In this document: piece by piece, positions 22,592-30,649 of the stretch | Layout: each line of letters begins with the position of its first letter | How positions within the stretch are numbered: position 1 is the first letter of the stretch | DNA from: an uncultured Eubacteriales bacterium | GTDB lineage: Bacteria > Bacillota > Clostridia > Oscillospirales > Acutalibacteraceae | Assembly (NCBI GenBank): GCA_934454845.1 | Contig: CAKSGV010000020.1 | Span: 1 to 32,655 of the forward strand | Reading direction: 5' to 3' | DNA: 32,655 bases | The notes under the pieces: generated by a model | What the model saw: only the letters and a program-made list of their open reading frames with translations | Database searches by the model: none | Told to the model about the DNA's origin: nothing | Made by a program: the position numbers and the translations under genes

Positions 22592-25393
22592 ATGGGGTTA
22601 TTTAAAAGATCTAAAAAAGAAGACGAACTTCTCGATCTTGAAAGTATGGAAGAAAGTCTTTATACCGAGAAAAAAAAAGAAGAAATAAAAATGCCTGTTT
22701 TTAAACCTTCTTATTCGCTTACTCCGAGCGAAGTTCTATCAAATATCAAGCCCGGAATTTCATCGACGGCAGAGCCTTCAAATTCAAGCCCGCTTGAAGC
22801 TTTGAAAAAAAGAATGCTTTCAAATCTTCCCGAGATTTCGGATGAGAGCGAAGCCGAAGAGGAGAAAAAAACGGATAAAACAGAAAACAGGAGCTATAAA
22901 ACCGTCGGGATGTTCCCCGATGTAACGGAGGCTCCGATTAAATCTGATATATTGAGCGTTGAAGAAAATCCTCTGCCTGCGGAAAATCACGATAAGCCTA
23001 TTATATATATGCCTAAAAAGCACGACAATGTTAATGAAAACGAGCAGTTTTTCATAGATGTGGAATCGGCTATAAAGCGCAGAGATCAAAGCCTCCTTGA
23101 AAAGTGTAGCGCTTATACTGTGGATGATAACGGCAACGACCTTTCAAAGAATCAAAAATCGGATTATACTCTTGAATCGGTTTCCGATATTTTAAGGAGC
23201 GAAAATAATTTCGCGCTTGACGAGTTATCGAAAAAATGCAATATGACTATTGACGATCTCGGCAAAAAAATGGAAAATGTGGGCGAAAATTCCGAAAAGC
23301 CCGAAGAAAAAGGCTCAAAAAGGACAGAAGCTTTTGAAAAAATGGTTTCCGAGTCTTTAAAAGAAAAGACTGCCCCGGATTTTGTAGAGGGGCTTAAAGA
23401 GCAGGGCGTCGAAGTAAAGGAAATGAGCACCGATACCCCCGACATTTCCGATCTTGACGGCGGTTCGCCGAAGCTTGAAGAAGAAAGCAATAATATATCG
23501 AACACCCAGACAGTAAGATTTACTCCCATAAAAGACGAAAAAAGCGATACGGGAACAATAATAATCAGCAATATGACCCGCCCGCTTGATATCAAATCAG
23601 AGCTTTTAGAACTTGAAGAAAAAAACGAGCCTGAAAGCGGACTTGCAGAGGAATTTGAAGAATTCGAAGGAGAAACAGAAGAGGAAGAATTCAAAAACCT
23701 CGGCGAATCAAAAAAATTCTTAAGAAAATTTTCAATCGCAAAGCGCTCGGCGTTCTTAAAGCTTTGCGCAAGCGGTTTGCTTTTCTTTGCGGGAATTTTA
23801 TTTATGATACCTCCGCTATTGGATCTCAACCAGGATTATCCGTCGACTGTATCTGTGATCCTCACGGTTTTCTGCGGACTTTCGATACTTTCAAATATCG
23901 ATCTCGTATTTTCTTTTAAAACCTTTTTCACTAAAAAATGCAGCACCGACATTCCTTGCTTTTTTGCGGGTATTTTCCTTTTTATAAACTGTTTAAGCTA
24001 TTGCCTTAAAAAGGGCTCTTTGCTTGAAATGTCCTGCCTGTATTCGGCGGTTTTATGCCTCTTTATAATTTTCATAAGAGCTTTATCGCAATTTTTTAAA
24101 ACCTGTTACGAGCTTTCAAATTTAAGACAGATTGCCACTAAGCGGCCCAAAAAAGCCGTTTCGCTGATAGGCGATAAGGGAGCAACTTTCGCTATGGCTA
24201 AAAACGCCGTAGACGGCGACGCACTTGTTGCTCTGTCTCACCCGACCGAATTTGTCGGCGATTATATTAAATACACAAAGCATAAATCCGTTTTGGGCGG
24301 AAAATTAAGACTTATAACTCTTACCTCTTTGATCGTGGGAATTATTTCCGCCGTGATAAATTATTCTTCGACAAAGGATTTAACCTCCGCCTCATTCGTG
24401 CTTGCGGCAATAGTAAGCTTTGCGGCTGTGCCGGCGTTGTTTTTGATCGATGAGCTGCCAAATTTCTGCGCCGCCTCAAAATTAAACAAAAAAGGCGCTA
24501 TGATCGCAGGAAAAAACGCCGCAGAGCGCCTTGAAATGGCAAACACGGCCGTGCTTTCCTCGGCTGATTTCTTCCCTGCGGGAACAATAACTCTTCAAAA
24601 TCTCAAAGTTCTTTCAAACAATAATATAGATGATACTCTTTTAAGAGCAGCATCCCTTACAGAAGCTGTATCAAGCACACTTGCTCCGCTTTTCAAGAAA
24701 ATAGCCAAAACCAATTCTGCTTATACCCTTCCCGATTCCGATACTGTTAAATATGAGGACAGATTAGGTCTTTCGGGCTGGGTAGATAACGAGCTTCTGT
24801 TTATCGGAAACAGAACACTTATGGAGGCTCACGGAATAGATATTCCGAGCATTGAAATAGACAGAAAAATTCTTCATAACGGATGTTTCCCGATATATGT
24901 TGCAAGCAAAAATACAGCCTGCGCACTTTTGGTCGTTAAATATGATGTTGATGAAAATGTCGTAAGAGAGCTTAGGACTATTACGAATTCGGGCGTAACG
25001 GTGCTTGTTAACAACTGCGATCCGAACATAAGCGAAGAAATGCTCTGCGATTATTTCGGCCTTTATTCGAATTCGGTAAAAGTTATGAGCAATGCGGGAG
25101 TTCATATGTATAAAACGCTTTGCGAAAAAACGGAAAGCTGTTCCGCACCCGCCGCATTCAGAAGCAGTCAGCTGACATTTATTTCAATACTCAACTGTGC
25201 GTCAAAAATAAAGAAAAGCAACAGTGTTTTATCATTTATTTATGCACTGTTCTGTTTACTGGGAATACTTTTTATGGCATATTATTCGGCAGTAAAAGGA
25301 AGCACCGGCGACCTACAGACCGCTCTGCCGCTTATTGGCGCCGCTTCAGGTACGCTGATATCTGTTTTGACATTTTTGATTACTAAGCCTTAA
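22592..25393 (+). CDS. Large membrane protein resembling an inactive P-type ATPase
   Basis: A 933-residue protein that I cannot assign to a named family. Residues 1-380 are polar, acidic and probably disordered, with a very Glu-rich patch at 338-368. Then come membrane segments at about 386-410, 418-440, 453-472 and 479-502; a soluble part at 503-570; segments at 571-590 and 598-618; a large soluble part at 620-870; and two final segments at about 877-900 and 910-930. This is the layout of P1B-type ATPases. Residues 630-660 align by eye with the region before the phosphorylation site (KKGAMIAGKNAAERLEMANT), but the DKTGT site reads SSADF (656-660), so the phosphorylated Asp is a Ser. GLSGWVDNELLFIGN at 726-740 matches the nucleotide-domain pattern. 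TGD is replaced by NNC near 807-809, GDGxND is absent, and the CPC metal site in segment six reads AVP. Function unknown; it lies 2 bp after rlmB and 12 bp before metG. Confidence 0.85.
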   Translation: MGLFKRSKKEDELLDLESMEESLYTEKKKEEIKMPVFKPSYSLTPSEVLSNIKPGISSTAEPSNSSPLEALKKRMLSNLPEISDESEAEEEKKTDKTENRSYKTVGMFPDVTEAPIKSDILSVEENPLPAENHDKPIIYMPKKHDNVNENEQFFIDVESAIKRRDQSLLEKCSAYTVDDNGNDLSKNQKSDYTLESVSDILRSENNFALDELSKKCNMTIDDLGKKMENVGENSEKPEEKGSKRTEAFEKMVSESLKEKTAPDFVEGLKEQGVEVKEMSTDTPDISDLDGGSPKLEEESNNISNTQTVRFTPIKDEKSDTGTIIISNMTRPLDIKSELLELEEKNEPESGLAEEFEEFEGETEEEEFKNLGESKKFLRKFSIAKRSAFLKLCASGLLFFAGILFMIPPLLDLNQDYPSTVSVILTVFCGLSILSNIDLVFSFKTFFTKKCSTDIPCFFAGIFLFINCLSYCLKKGSLLEMSCLYSAVLCLFIIFIRALSQFFKTCYELSNLRQIATKRPKKAVSLIGDKGATFAMAKNAVDGDALVALSHPTEFVGDYIKYTKHKSVLGGKLRLITLTSLIVGIISAVINYSSTKDLTSASFVLAAIVSFAAVPALFLIDELPNFCAASKLNKKGAMIAGKNAAERLEMANTAVLSSADFFPAGTITLQNLKVLSNNNIDDTLLRAASLTEAVSSTLAPLFKKIAKTNSAYTLPDSDTVKYEDRLGLSGWVDNELLFIGNRTLMEAHGIDIPSIEIDRKILHNGCFPIYVASKNTACALLVVKYDVDENVVRELRTITNSGVTVLVNNCDPNISEEMLCDYFGLYSNSVKVMSNAGVHMYKTLCEKTESCSAPAAFRSSQLTFISILNCASKIKKSNSVLSFIYALFCLLGILFMAYYSAVKGSTGDLQTALPLIGAASGTLISVLTFLITKP

Positions 25394-25405
25394 GGAGAAA
25401 TAAAA

Positions 25406-27319
25406 ATGAGTGAAAAAAAGAAATTTTATATTACCACCGCAATAGCTTATACTTCAAGCAAGCCTCATATCGGCAACGCTTATGATATCGTGCTTTCCGA
25501 TATGATAGCGAGATACAAGAAAATGATGGGCTTTGAAGTATTTTTGCAGACAGGCTCCGATGAGCACGGTCAGAAAATAGAGGAAAAAGCAAAAGCCGCC
25601 GGTATTACTCCGAAAGAATATGTAGATAATGTTTCAGGGCAGATAAAAAGCGTATGGAAAAGTCTTAATACCGATTATGACAAGTTTATAAGAACGACCG
25701 ACGCCGACCACGAAAAAGCTGTTCAGAAAATATTTAAAAAGCTTTATGATCAGGGCGATATTTATAAGGGTACATATGAGGGCAAGTACTGTATTCCCTG
25801 CGAATCTTTCTTCACCGCTTCACAGCTTGTTGACGGTAAATGCCCGGACTGCGGAAGAGAAGTGACCGACGCTAAGGAAGAAGCTTACTTTTTAAAGCTT
25901 TCAAAATATCAGGATAAGCTTTTAAAATATTATGAGGAAAATCCCGATTTTATCAAGCCCGAATCCCGCAAGAATGAGATGATAAACAATTTCTTAAAGC
26001 CGGGACTTGAAGATCTTTGCGTTTCAAGATCTTCTTTTAAATGGGGCATTCCTGTCCCCTTTGACGACCGCCATGTCATTTATGTCTGGCTCGACGCGCT
26101 TACAAATTATATAACCGGTATCGGTTACGACACCGATAAATCAAGCGAGCAGTTTAAAAAACTGTGGCCTGCCGATCTGCACGTTATAGGCAAAGATATT
26201 GTAAGATTCCATACGATTTACTGGCCGATAATCCTTATGGCACTCGGTCTTCCCTTACCTAAACAGGTTTTAGGTCACCCCTGGGTACTCACAGGCGATG
26301 ATAAAATGTCTAAATCAAAGGGAAATATTATCTATGCAGACTACCTTGCAAACAGGTACGGCGCAGACGCTGTAAGATACTATCTTCTCTCCGAAATTCC
26401 TTTCACGCAAGACGGTGCAATTACTTACGAATCCTTTATCACTAAATTCAATTCCGATCTTGCTAATACTTTCGGAAACTTAGTAAACCGAACTGTCGCT
26501 ATGACAAATAAGTATTTTTCGGGGAAGGTCGGCAAAAACGAAGCTGCTACCGAGTTTGACGGCGATCTGATAAGCACCGCGAAAGACTCTCTTTCCGATT
26601 ACCGCAAATATATGGATTCTTTCCATAATGCAGACGCATGCAATGTGGTTTTAAGCCTTGCAAAGCGCTGCAACAAGTATATCGATGAAACAGCTCCATG
26701 GCTCCTTGCAAAAGAAGAAGATAAAAAAGATAAATTAGAAAATGTTCTTTATAATCTTCTCGAATGTATAAGGCTTTTAAGCGTAATGCTCAATCCCATC
26801 ATGCCCGAGTGCAGTGAAAAAATAGCAAAAATGATAAACTGTGATGATAAATCGCTTGAAACTTTTAAAAACACAGGCTTTAAAGTAAACGAAGCAAGCC
26901 CGCTTTTTGCCAGACTTGATACGCAAAAAGAACTTGAAGAAATAGCGCAGGAGATTAAAAAGGAAGAAAAGAAACATGAGAACACCGTTACTCTTTCTGA
27001 AATTTCTATCGATGATTTTTTGAAAGCAGAGCTTTTGACCGCAAAGATAATTTCCTGCGAACCTGTTAAAAAATCCAAAAAGCTTTTAATGCTTACTTTA
27101 AATGATGGTTCCGATAAGCCGCGCACCGTGGTTTCCGGAATTTCGGAGTTTTACACCCCTGAAGACCTTCTCGGCCGCACTGTAATAGTGGTTTCCAATT
27201 TAAAGCCTGCTAAGCTCTGCGGAGTAGAGTCCAACGGAATGATATTAGCCGCCGACAGCAATAATGAAATAAAGGTCATCTTTGCAGACGGAACCGAGCC
27301 GGGTTCGAGAGTTCGATAA
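25406..27319 (+). CDS. metG: Methionyl-tRNA synthetase
   Basis: Charges tRNA-Met; 637 residues, the long bacterial form. The HIGH-equivalent PHIGNAYD lies at about 20-27, the zinc-binding insert CIPC...CPDC at about 131-152, and KMSKS within DKMSKSKGN at about 302-310. The anticodon-binding domain follows, then a Lys/Glu linker, and a C-terminal tRNA-binding OB domain (about 535-637) with LLTAKIISCEPVKKSKKLL and VVSGISEFYTPEDLLG, which mediates dimerisation in relatives. AAGGAG precedes the ATG. It is third in the rlmB operon and 5 bp before tatD, a pairing common in Firmicutes. Confidence 0.97.
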   Translation: MSEKKKFYITTAIAYTSSKPHIGNAYDIVLSDMIARYKKMMGFEVFLQTGSDEHGQKIEEKAKAAGITPKEYVDNVSGQIKSVWKSLNTDYDKFIRTTDADHEKAVQKIFKKLYDQGDIYKGTYEGKYCIPCESFFTASQLVDGKCPDCGREVTDAKEEAYFLKLSKYQDKLLKYYEENPDFIKPESRKNEMINNFLKPGLEDLCVSRSSFKWGIPVPFDDRHVIYVWLDALTNYITGIGYDTDKSSEQFKKLWPADLHVIGKDIVRFHTIYWPIILMALGLPLPKQVLGHPWVLTGDDKMSKSKGNIIYADYLANRYGADAVRYYLLSEIPFTQDGAITYESFITKFNSDLANTFGNLVNRTVAMTNKYFSGKVGKNEAATEFDGDLISTAKDSLSDYRKYMDSFHNADACNVVLSLAKRCNKYIDETAPWLLAKEEDKKDKLENVLYNLLECIRLLSVMLNPIMPECSEKIAKMINCDDKSLETFKNTGFKVNEASPLFARLDTQKELEEIAQEIKKEEKKHENTVTLSEISIDDFLKAELLTAKIISCEPVKKSKKLLMLTLNDGSDKPRTVVSGISEFYTPEDLLGRTVIVVSNLKPAKLCGVESNGMILAADSNNEIKVIFADGTEPGSRVR

Positions 27320-27324
27320 ATAAT

Positions 27325-28080
27325 ATGTTCAAAATTTTCGATACCCATTCTCATTATGATGATGAAAAGTTTGATTTAATAAGGGAAGAGATTTTATCTA
27401 ACCTTCCCTCAAAAAACGTGGGGAATATTATAACCTGCGGAGTAAATAAAGCCTCTTCATATAAATCGCGCGAGCTTTCAAAAAAATATGAGTATATTTA
27501 TTTTGCCGCAGGAATTCACCCCGAAAATATTTGCGACGGTACGGATACGGAATTTTTAAACGAGCTTTTAATTGATAAAAAGTGCGTAGCTTTGGGTGAA
27601 ATAGGCCTTGATTATCATTATGAGAAAGAGTCGGCCCAAATTCAGAAAAAGATATTTGAAGATCAGCTTATAATTGCAAAGTCTTTTTCAAAACCCGTGA
27701 TAATTCACGATCGCGACGCTCATAAGGATACCCTTGACTTTATTTTAAAGTACAGACCGAAAGGCGTGCTTCACTGCTTTTCGGGAAGTCTTGAAAGCGC
27801 AAAAATTATTCTTGACGCCGGTTTATATATAGGTATCGGCGGAGTTATAACATTTAAAAACTCAAAAAAGCTTCCGGAAATTGTTACTGAAATACCGCTT
27901 GACAGGATCTTGCTTGAAACAGATTGTCCCTATCTTGCGCCGGAGCCTTTCAGGGGCAGATTATGCACATCGGATATGATAAAATTTACCGCTGAAAAGA
28001 TTGCGGAAATTAAAAATATTTCTTATGAAGAGCTGTTAAAAATTACTTTTGAAAACGCAATGAAATTATTTTTAAATTGA
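27325..28080 (+). CDS. tatD: TatD-family metal-dependent hydrolase (DNase)
   Basis: A 251-residue TIM-barrel metalloenzyme of the TatD family, with 3'-5' exonuclease or DNase activity in characterised members. Metal-binding motifs are visible: FDTHSHYDD at 5-13, GEIGLDYHY at about 92-100, PVIIHDRDAH at about 127-136, HCFSGS at about 151-156 and LETDCPYLAP at about 193-202. The ribosome site is weak and the start lies 5 bp after the metG stop, so it probably depends on coupling with metG. Confidence 0.93.
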   Translation: MFKIFDTHSHYDDEKFDLIREEILSNLPSKNVGNIITCGVNKASSYKSRELSKKYEYIYFAAGIHPENICDGTDTEFLNELLIDKKCVALGEIGLDYHYEKESAQIQKKIFEDQLIIAKSFSKPVIIHDRDAHKDTLDFILKYRPKGVLHCFSGSLESAKIILDAGLYIGIGGVITFKNSKKLPEIVTEIPLDRILLETDCPYLAPEPFRGRLCTSDMIKFTAEKIAEIKNISYEELLKITFENAMKLFLN

Positions 28081-28133
28081 GAATAATATCAAAGCTTTGG
28101 CAGATAATATTTGTGAAAGCGGGGTGATTTTCA

Positions 28134-28229
28134 ATGGAAAACAATAATAACAAGAACAAGAAAGAACAGTCTTCTAAATCCAAGAAAAATCAGAACGGAC
28201 AGAATAAGAGCAACCAGAACAACAGATAA
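28134..28229 (+). CDS. Asn/Lys/Gln-rich 31-residue peptide
   Basis: ATG at 28134 to TAA at 28227-28229. The peptide begins MENNNNKNKKEQSSKSKKNQ and ends NKSNQNNR; it contains almost only Asn, Lys, Gln and Ser, with no hydrophobic core. GGGGTG lies 7 nt before the ATG, and a perfect 17-bp terminator follows 26 bp after the stop, so it looks like a small independent gene. A possible forespore-type promoter (GAATA at 28081-28085, 17 bp, GATAATA at 28103-28109) is suggestive only. The composition recalls small acid-soluble spore proteins and similar disordered nucleic-acid-binding peptides, but I do not recognise a family. Confidence 0.6.
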   Translation: MENNNNKNKKEQSSKSKKNQNGQNKSNQNNR

Positions 28230-28255
28230 TTTCTAAGATCTTATTTTGCAGCTAT

Positions 28256-28296
28256 AAATTTGCTCCGATTTTAAGAAAATCGGAGCAAATTTTTTT
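28256..28296 (+). terminator. Strong intrinsic terminator
   Basis: A perfect 17-bp stem (28256-28272 with 28276-28292) with a 3-nt loop, centred on TTGCTCCGATTTT, followed by more T residues to 28296. It ends the tatD/small-peptide transcript. The next 100 bases (28297-28400) are AT-rich and I see nothing definite in them. Confidence 0.92.
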
Positions 28297-28400
28297 AATA
28301 CAAAAAATGAGAAAAAGTGAGCATTTTAAAGAAAACAGTAGATTTTGAGATTTTTATAATAAAATACTTTAAAACTTTAAAGAAAATGCGTAAAATTATC

Positions 28401-28429
28401 TTGACAATTAAGGTTTTTTAGTTTATATT
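28401..28429 (+). promoter_or_regulatory. Promoter of the potABCD operon
   Basis: TTGACA at 28401-28406, a 17-bp spacer and TATATT at 28424-28429. Transcription should start near 28436, which leaves a leader of about 260 nt before potA. Confidence 0.8.
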
Positions 28430-28435
28430 CAATTA

Positions 28436-28697
28436 ATGTCGAATGTTTTTTCGGCGCTTTTTTCGCATCTGTGTAGTTATAAAGCCGGATCTTTCTCCGG
28501 CACGCGGAAATTATAATGCAATGCCGCAGCTGAAAACGGATTATTTTTTAAAAAAGCTGTTTAAAGCCCTTTGTTCGGGCATTGCAGAACTCCGCGGGCA
28601 TCACAGGGTAAACGTATGACTGTATTCAGTCAATTTTACTGCTGTTCGGGCAAGAAATTGCCAATGCTTCGTGCGTGAACAAAGGGGGATGCAAAAA
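28436..28697 (+). ncRNA. Structured potA leader, candidate translational riboswitch
   Basis: The leader contains a hairpin GCCGGA/TCCGGC (28484-28489 with 28496-28501), then nested perfect stems: CGCGGA/TCCGCG (28503-28508 with 28591-28596), TGCAATGCC/GGCATTGCA (28517-28525 with 28578-28586) and CAGCT/AGCTG (28527-28531 with 28555-28559). Between the last two lies CCCTTTGTTC (28567-28576), a perfect 10-nt complement of GAACAAAGGG (28677-28686), which holds the potA ribosome site. Further hairpins are TGACTG/CAGTCA (28617-28632) and GGCAA-GAAA-TTGCC (28649-28662). I match it to no riboswitch class I know. A regulatory role is inference from base pairing. Confidence 0.6.
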
Positions 28698-29825
28698 ATG
28701 GAAAAACAGAATATTATTGACCTTAAAAACATCAGAGTTATGTTTGACGACGAGCAGGTGCTTGACGGGCTTAACCTTTCTATCCGTGATAAAGAATTTA
28801 TCACTCTATTAGGTCCATCGGGCTGCGGTAAAACCACAACCCTGCGCATTATCGCCGGATTTTTGGAGCCTGATGAGGGCGAGATCGTTTTTGAAGGCAA
28901 AAAAATTAACGGTGTTCCGGCTTATAAAAGGCAAGTGAACACCATTTTTCAGCGCTATGCCCTTTTTCCTCATCTGAATGTTTATGAAAATATCGCGTTC
29001 GGTCTGAGGATAAAAAAGCAAAAAGAAGCTGAAATTAAAAAAAATGTTAAAGAAATGCTTAAGCTTGTCAATTTAGATGGCTTTGAAAAGCGGAGAGTAA
29101 ACACACTTTCAGGCGGTCAGCAGCAGAGAGTAGCTATTGCGAGAGCTATAGCAAATCAGCCGAAAGTGCTTTTGCTTGACGAGCCGCTCGCCGCCCTCGA
29201 TCTCAAGCTTAGAAAGGATATGCAAAAAGAGCTTCGGAATATTCAAAGAAAACTCGGAATTACCTTTATTTTCGTAACCCACGATCAGGAAGAGGCTCTC
29301 ACTCTTTCGGACAGAGTGGTTGTTATGGATAAGGGAAGAATTCAGCAGGTCGGCACTCCGCAAGATATCTATAACGAGCCGCAGAATGCTTTCGTGGCAG
29401 ATTTTATCGGCGAATCGAATATTCTCGACGGTACGATGATAAAAGACTTTTTTGTAAATTTTTCCGGCAATAATTTTGAATGCCTCGATAAAGGCTTTGA
29501 GGAAAACGAACAGGTCGATGTCGTAGTAAGACCGGAAGATGTAGATATAGTGGATATATCGAGCGGAATGTTAAAAGGCTTGGTTACCTCGGTCGATTTC
29601 TTAGGCGTTCATTATGAAATAATTGTCGATATCGGCGGCTTTAAATGGATGATCCAGACTACCGACGAACATAAGGTGGGAGAAGAAGTAGGACTTTATA
29701 TTGAGCCCGATGCCATCCATATTATGAAAAAATCCGAGTATTCGGGACTTTACGGCGATTACAGCTCTTACAGCGAAGAAATGGACCATCTTTCCGATAC
29801 CGAACTGCCGGTGGAGGATTTATAA
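28698..29825 (+). CDS. potA: Spermidine/putrescine ABC transporter ATP-binding protein
   Basis: ATPase of a polyamine importer, 376 residues. The ABC domain (about 5-235) has Walker A GPSGCGKTT, Q-loop FQRYALFPH, signature LSGGQQQRVAIARA, Walker B VLLLDEPLAALD and switch His in VTHDQEEA. The C-terminal part (about 245-340) is a TOBE-type regulatory domain with VVRPEDVDI. I chose the ATG at 28698 because AGGGGG lies 9 nt before it; the ATG at 28689 touches that site and a GTG at 28671 precedes it. The stop shares one base with the potB start. Its ribosome site is complementary to an upstream leader segment. Confidence 0.94.
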   Translation: MEKQNIIDLKNIRVMFDDEQVLDGLNLSIRDKEFITLLGPSGCGKTTTLRIIAGFLEPDEGEIVFEGKKINGVPAYKRQVNTIFQRYALFPHLNVYENIAFGLRIKKQKEAEIKKNVKEMLKLVNLDGFEKRRVNTLSGGQQQRVAIARAIANQPKVLLLDEPLAALDLKLRKDMQKELRNIQRKLGITFIFVTHDQEEALTLSDRVVVMDKGRIQQVGTPQDIYNEPQNAFVADFIGESNILDGTMIKDFFVNFSGNNFECLDKGFEENEQVDVVVRPEDVDIVDISSGMLKGLVTSVDFLGVHYEIIVDIGGFKWMIQTTDEHKVGEEVGLYIEPDAIHIMKKSEYSGLYGDYSSYSEEMDHLSDTELPVEDL

Positions 29826-30649
29826 TGGAAAAAAAATCTTTCGGCTCAAGACTTGTCGCCGCTCCGTATATCGTCTGGTCCGCAATTTTTATAATAGTGC
29901 CTCTTTTTATAATGGTCTATTTTGCGCTTACAAACGAGGCGGGTGCTTTCACCTTAGAAAATTTAAAATCGATAGGAAAATATAAGAATGCCTTTTTCAT
30001 ATCGATTATTTATGCGGCTATCGCCACTGTCATAACATTAATTCTAGCCTATCCGATGTCATATTTTATGACTAAAATGAAGATAAGCAATCAGCGGATG
30101 ATAATGCTTATAGTTATGCTCCCAATGTGGATGAATTTTCTTATAAGAACTTATTCCTGGATATCTATCCTTGCAAACACCGGAATAATAAATTCACTGC
30201 TCGGCAAAATAGGATTAGGTCCGCTTAAGCTTATCAATACGCCGGGTGCTGTAATTCTCGGAATGGTGTATGATTTTATTCCGTATATGATTCTGCCTAT
30301 CTACACGGTAATGTCAAAAATAGATAATTCTCTTTTAGAGGCTTCCGAGGATCTCGGAGCAAACGGTCCTTTAAAGCTTAAAAAAGTGATATTTCCCCTC
30401 TCTCTTCCGGGAGTAATTTCGGGAATCACTATGGTTTTTGTGCCGAGCGTCAGCACATTCTATATATCGCAAAAGCTCGGCGGAAACAAAACCTTGCTTA
30501 TAGGCGACGCTATAGAATATCTTTTTAATACAGGCCCCGAATATTACAGCGTGGCTTCCGCTCTTTCGCTTGTTTTAATGGTGATGATCCTTATTTGTCT
30601 TGCCGTTATGAATAAGTTTTCGGATGATGAAGGGAGCGTGACGGTATGA
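29825..30649 (+). CDS. potB: Spermidine/putrescine ABC transporter permease
   Basis: First membrane subunit of the polyamine importer, 274 residues with six likely membrane segments. A cytosolic EAA loop for contact with PotA is visible at about 176-196, LLEASEDLGANGPLKLKKVI, followed by FPLSLPGVISGI. The N-terminal region RLVAAPYIVWSAIFIIVPLF is typical of PotB. It overlaps potA by 1 nt and potC by 4 nt (ATGA), so the subunits are translationally coupled. Confidence 0.93.
   Translation: MEKKSFGSRLVAAPYIVWSAIFIIVPLFIMVYFALTNEAGAFTLENLKSIGKYKNAFFISIIYAAIATVITLILAYPMSYFMTKMKISNQRMIMLIVMLPMWMNFLIRTYSWISILANTGIINSLLGKIGLGPLKLINTPGAVILGMVYDFIPYMILPIYTVMSKIDNSLLEASEDLGANGPLKLKKVIFPLSLPGVISGITMVFVPSVSTFYISQKLGGNKTLLIGDAIEYLFNTGPEYYSVASALSLVLMVMILICLAVMNKFSDDEGSVTV

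Noticed and set aside
23164..23829. A 221-codon Ser/Phe-rich minus-strand frame inside the 933-residue gene.
   Set aside because: It mirrors the Glu/Lys/Ser-rich region on the plus strand (TTC and TCT codons opposite GAA and AGA) and has no promoter or ribosome site.
22592..25393. Annotation as an active heavy-metal transporting ATPase.
   Set aside because: The phosphorylated Asp, TGD, GDGxND and CPC motifs are all absent.
28571..28625. Possible c-di-GMP-I riboswitch, from CACAGGGTAAAC at 28602-28613.
   Set aside because: The downstream GACGCAAAGC and GGxxGCCGGGU elements are missing and the stems do not fit that class.
28401..28697. Potential 6S, SRP, tmRNA or T-box RNA in the long region before potA.
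   Set aside because: None of their hallmark sequences is present, and the region leads directly into potA with an anti-ribosome-site match.
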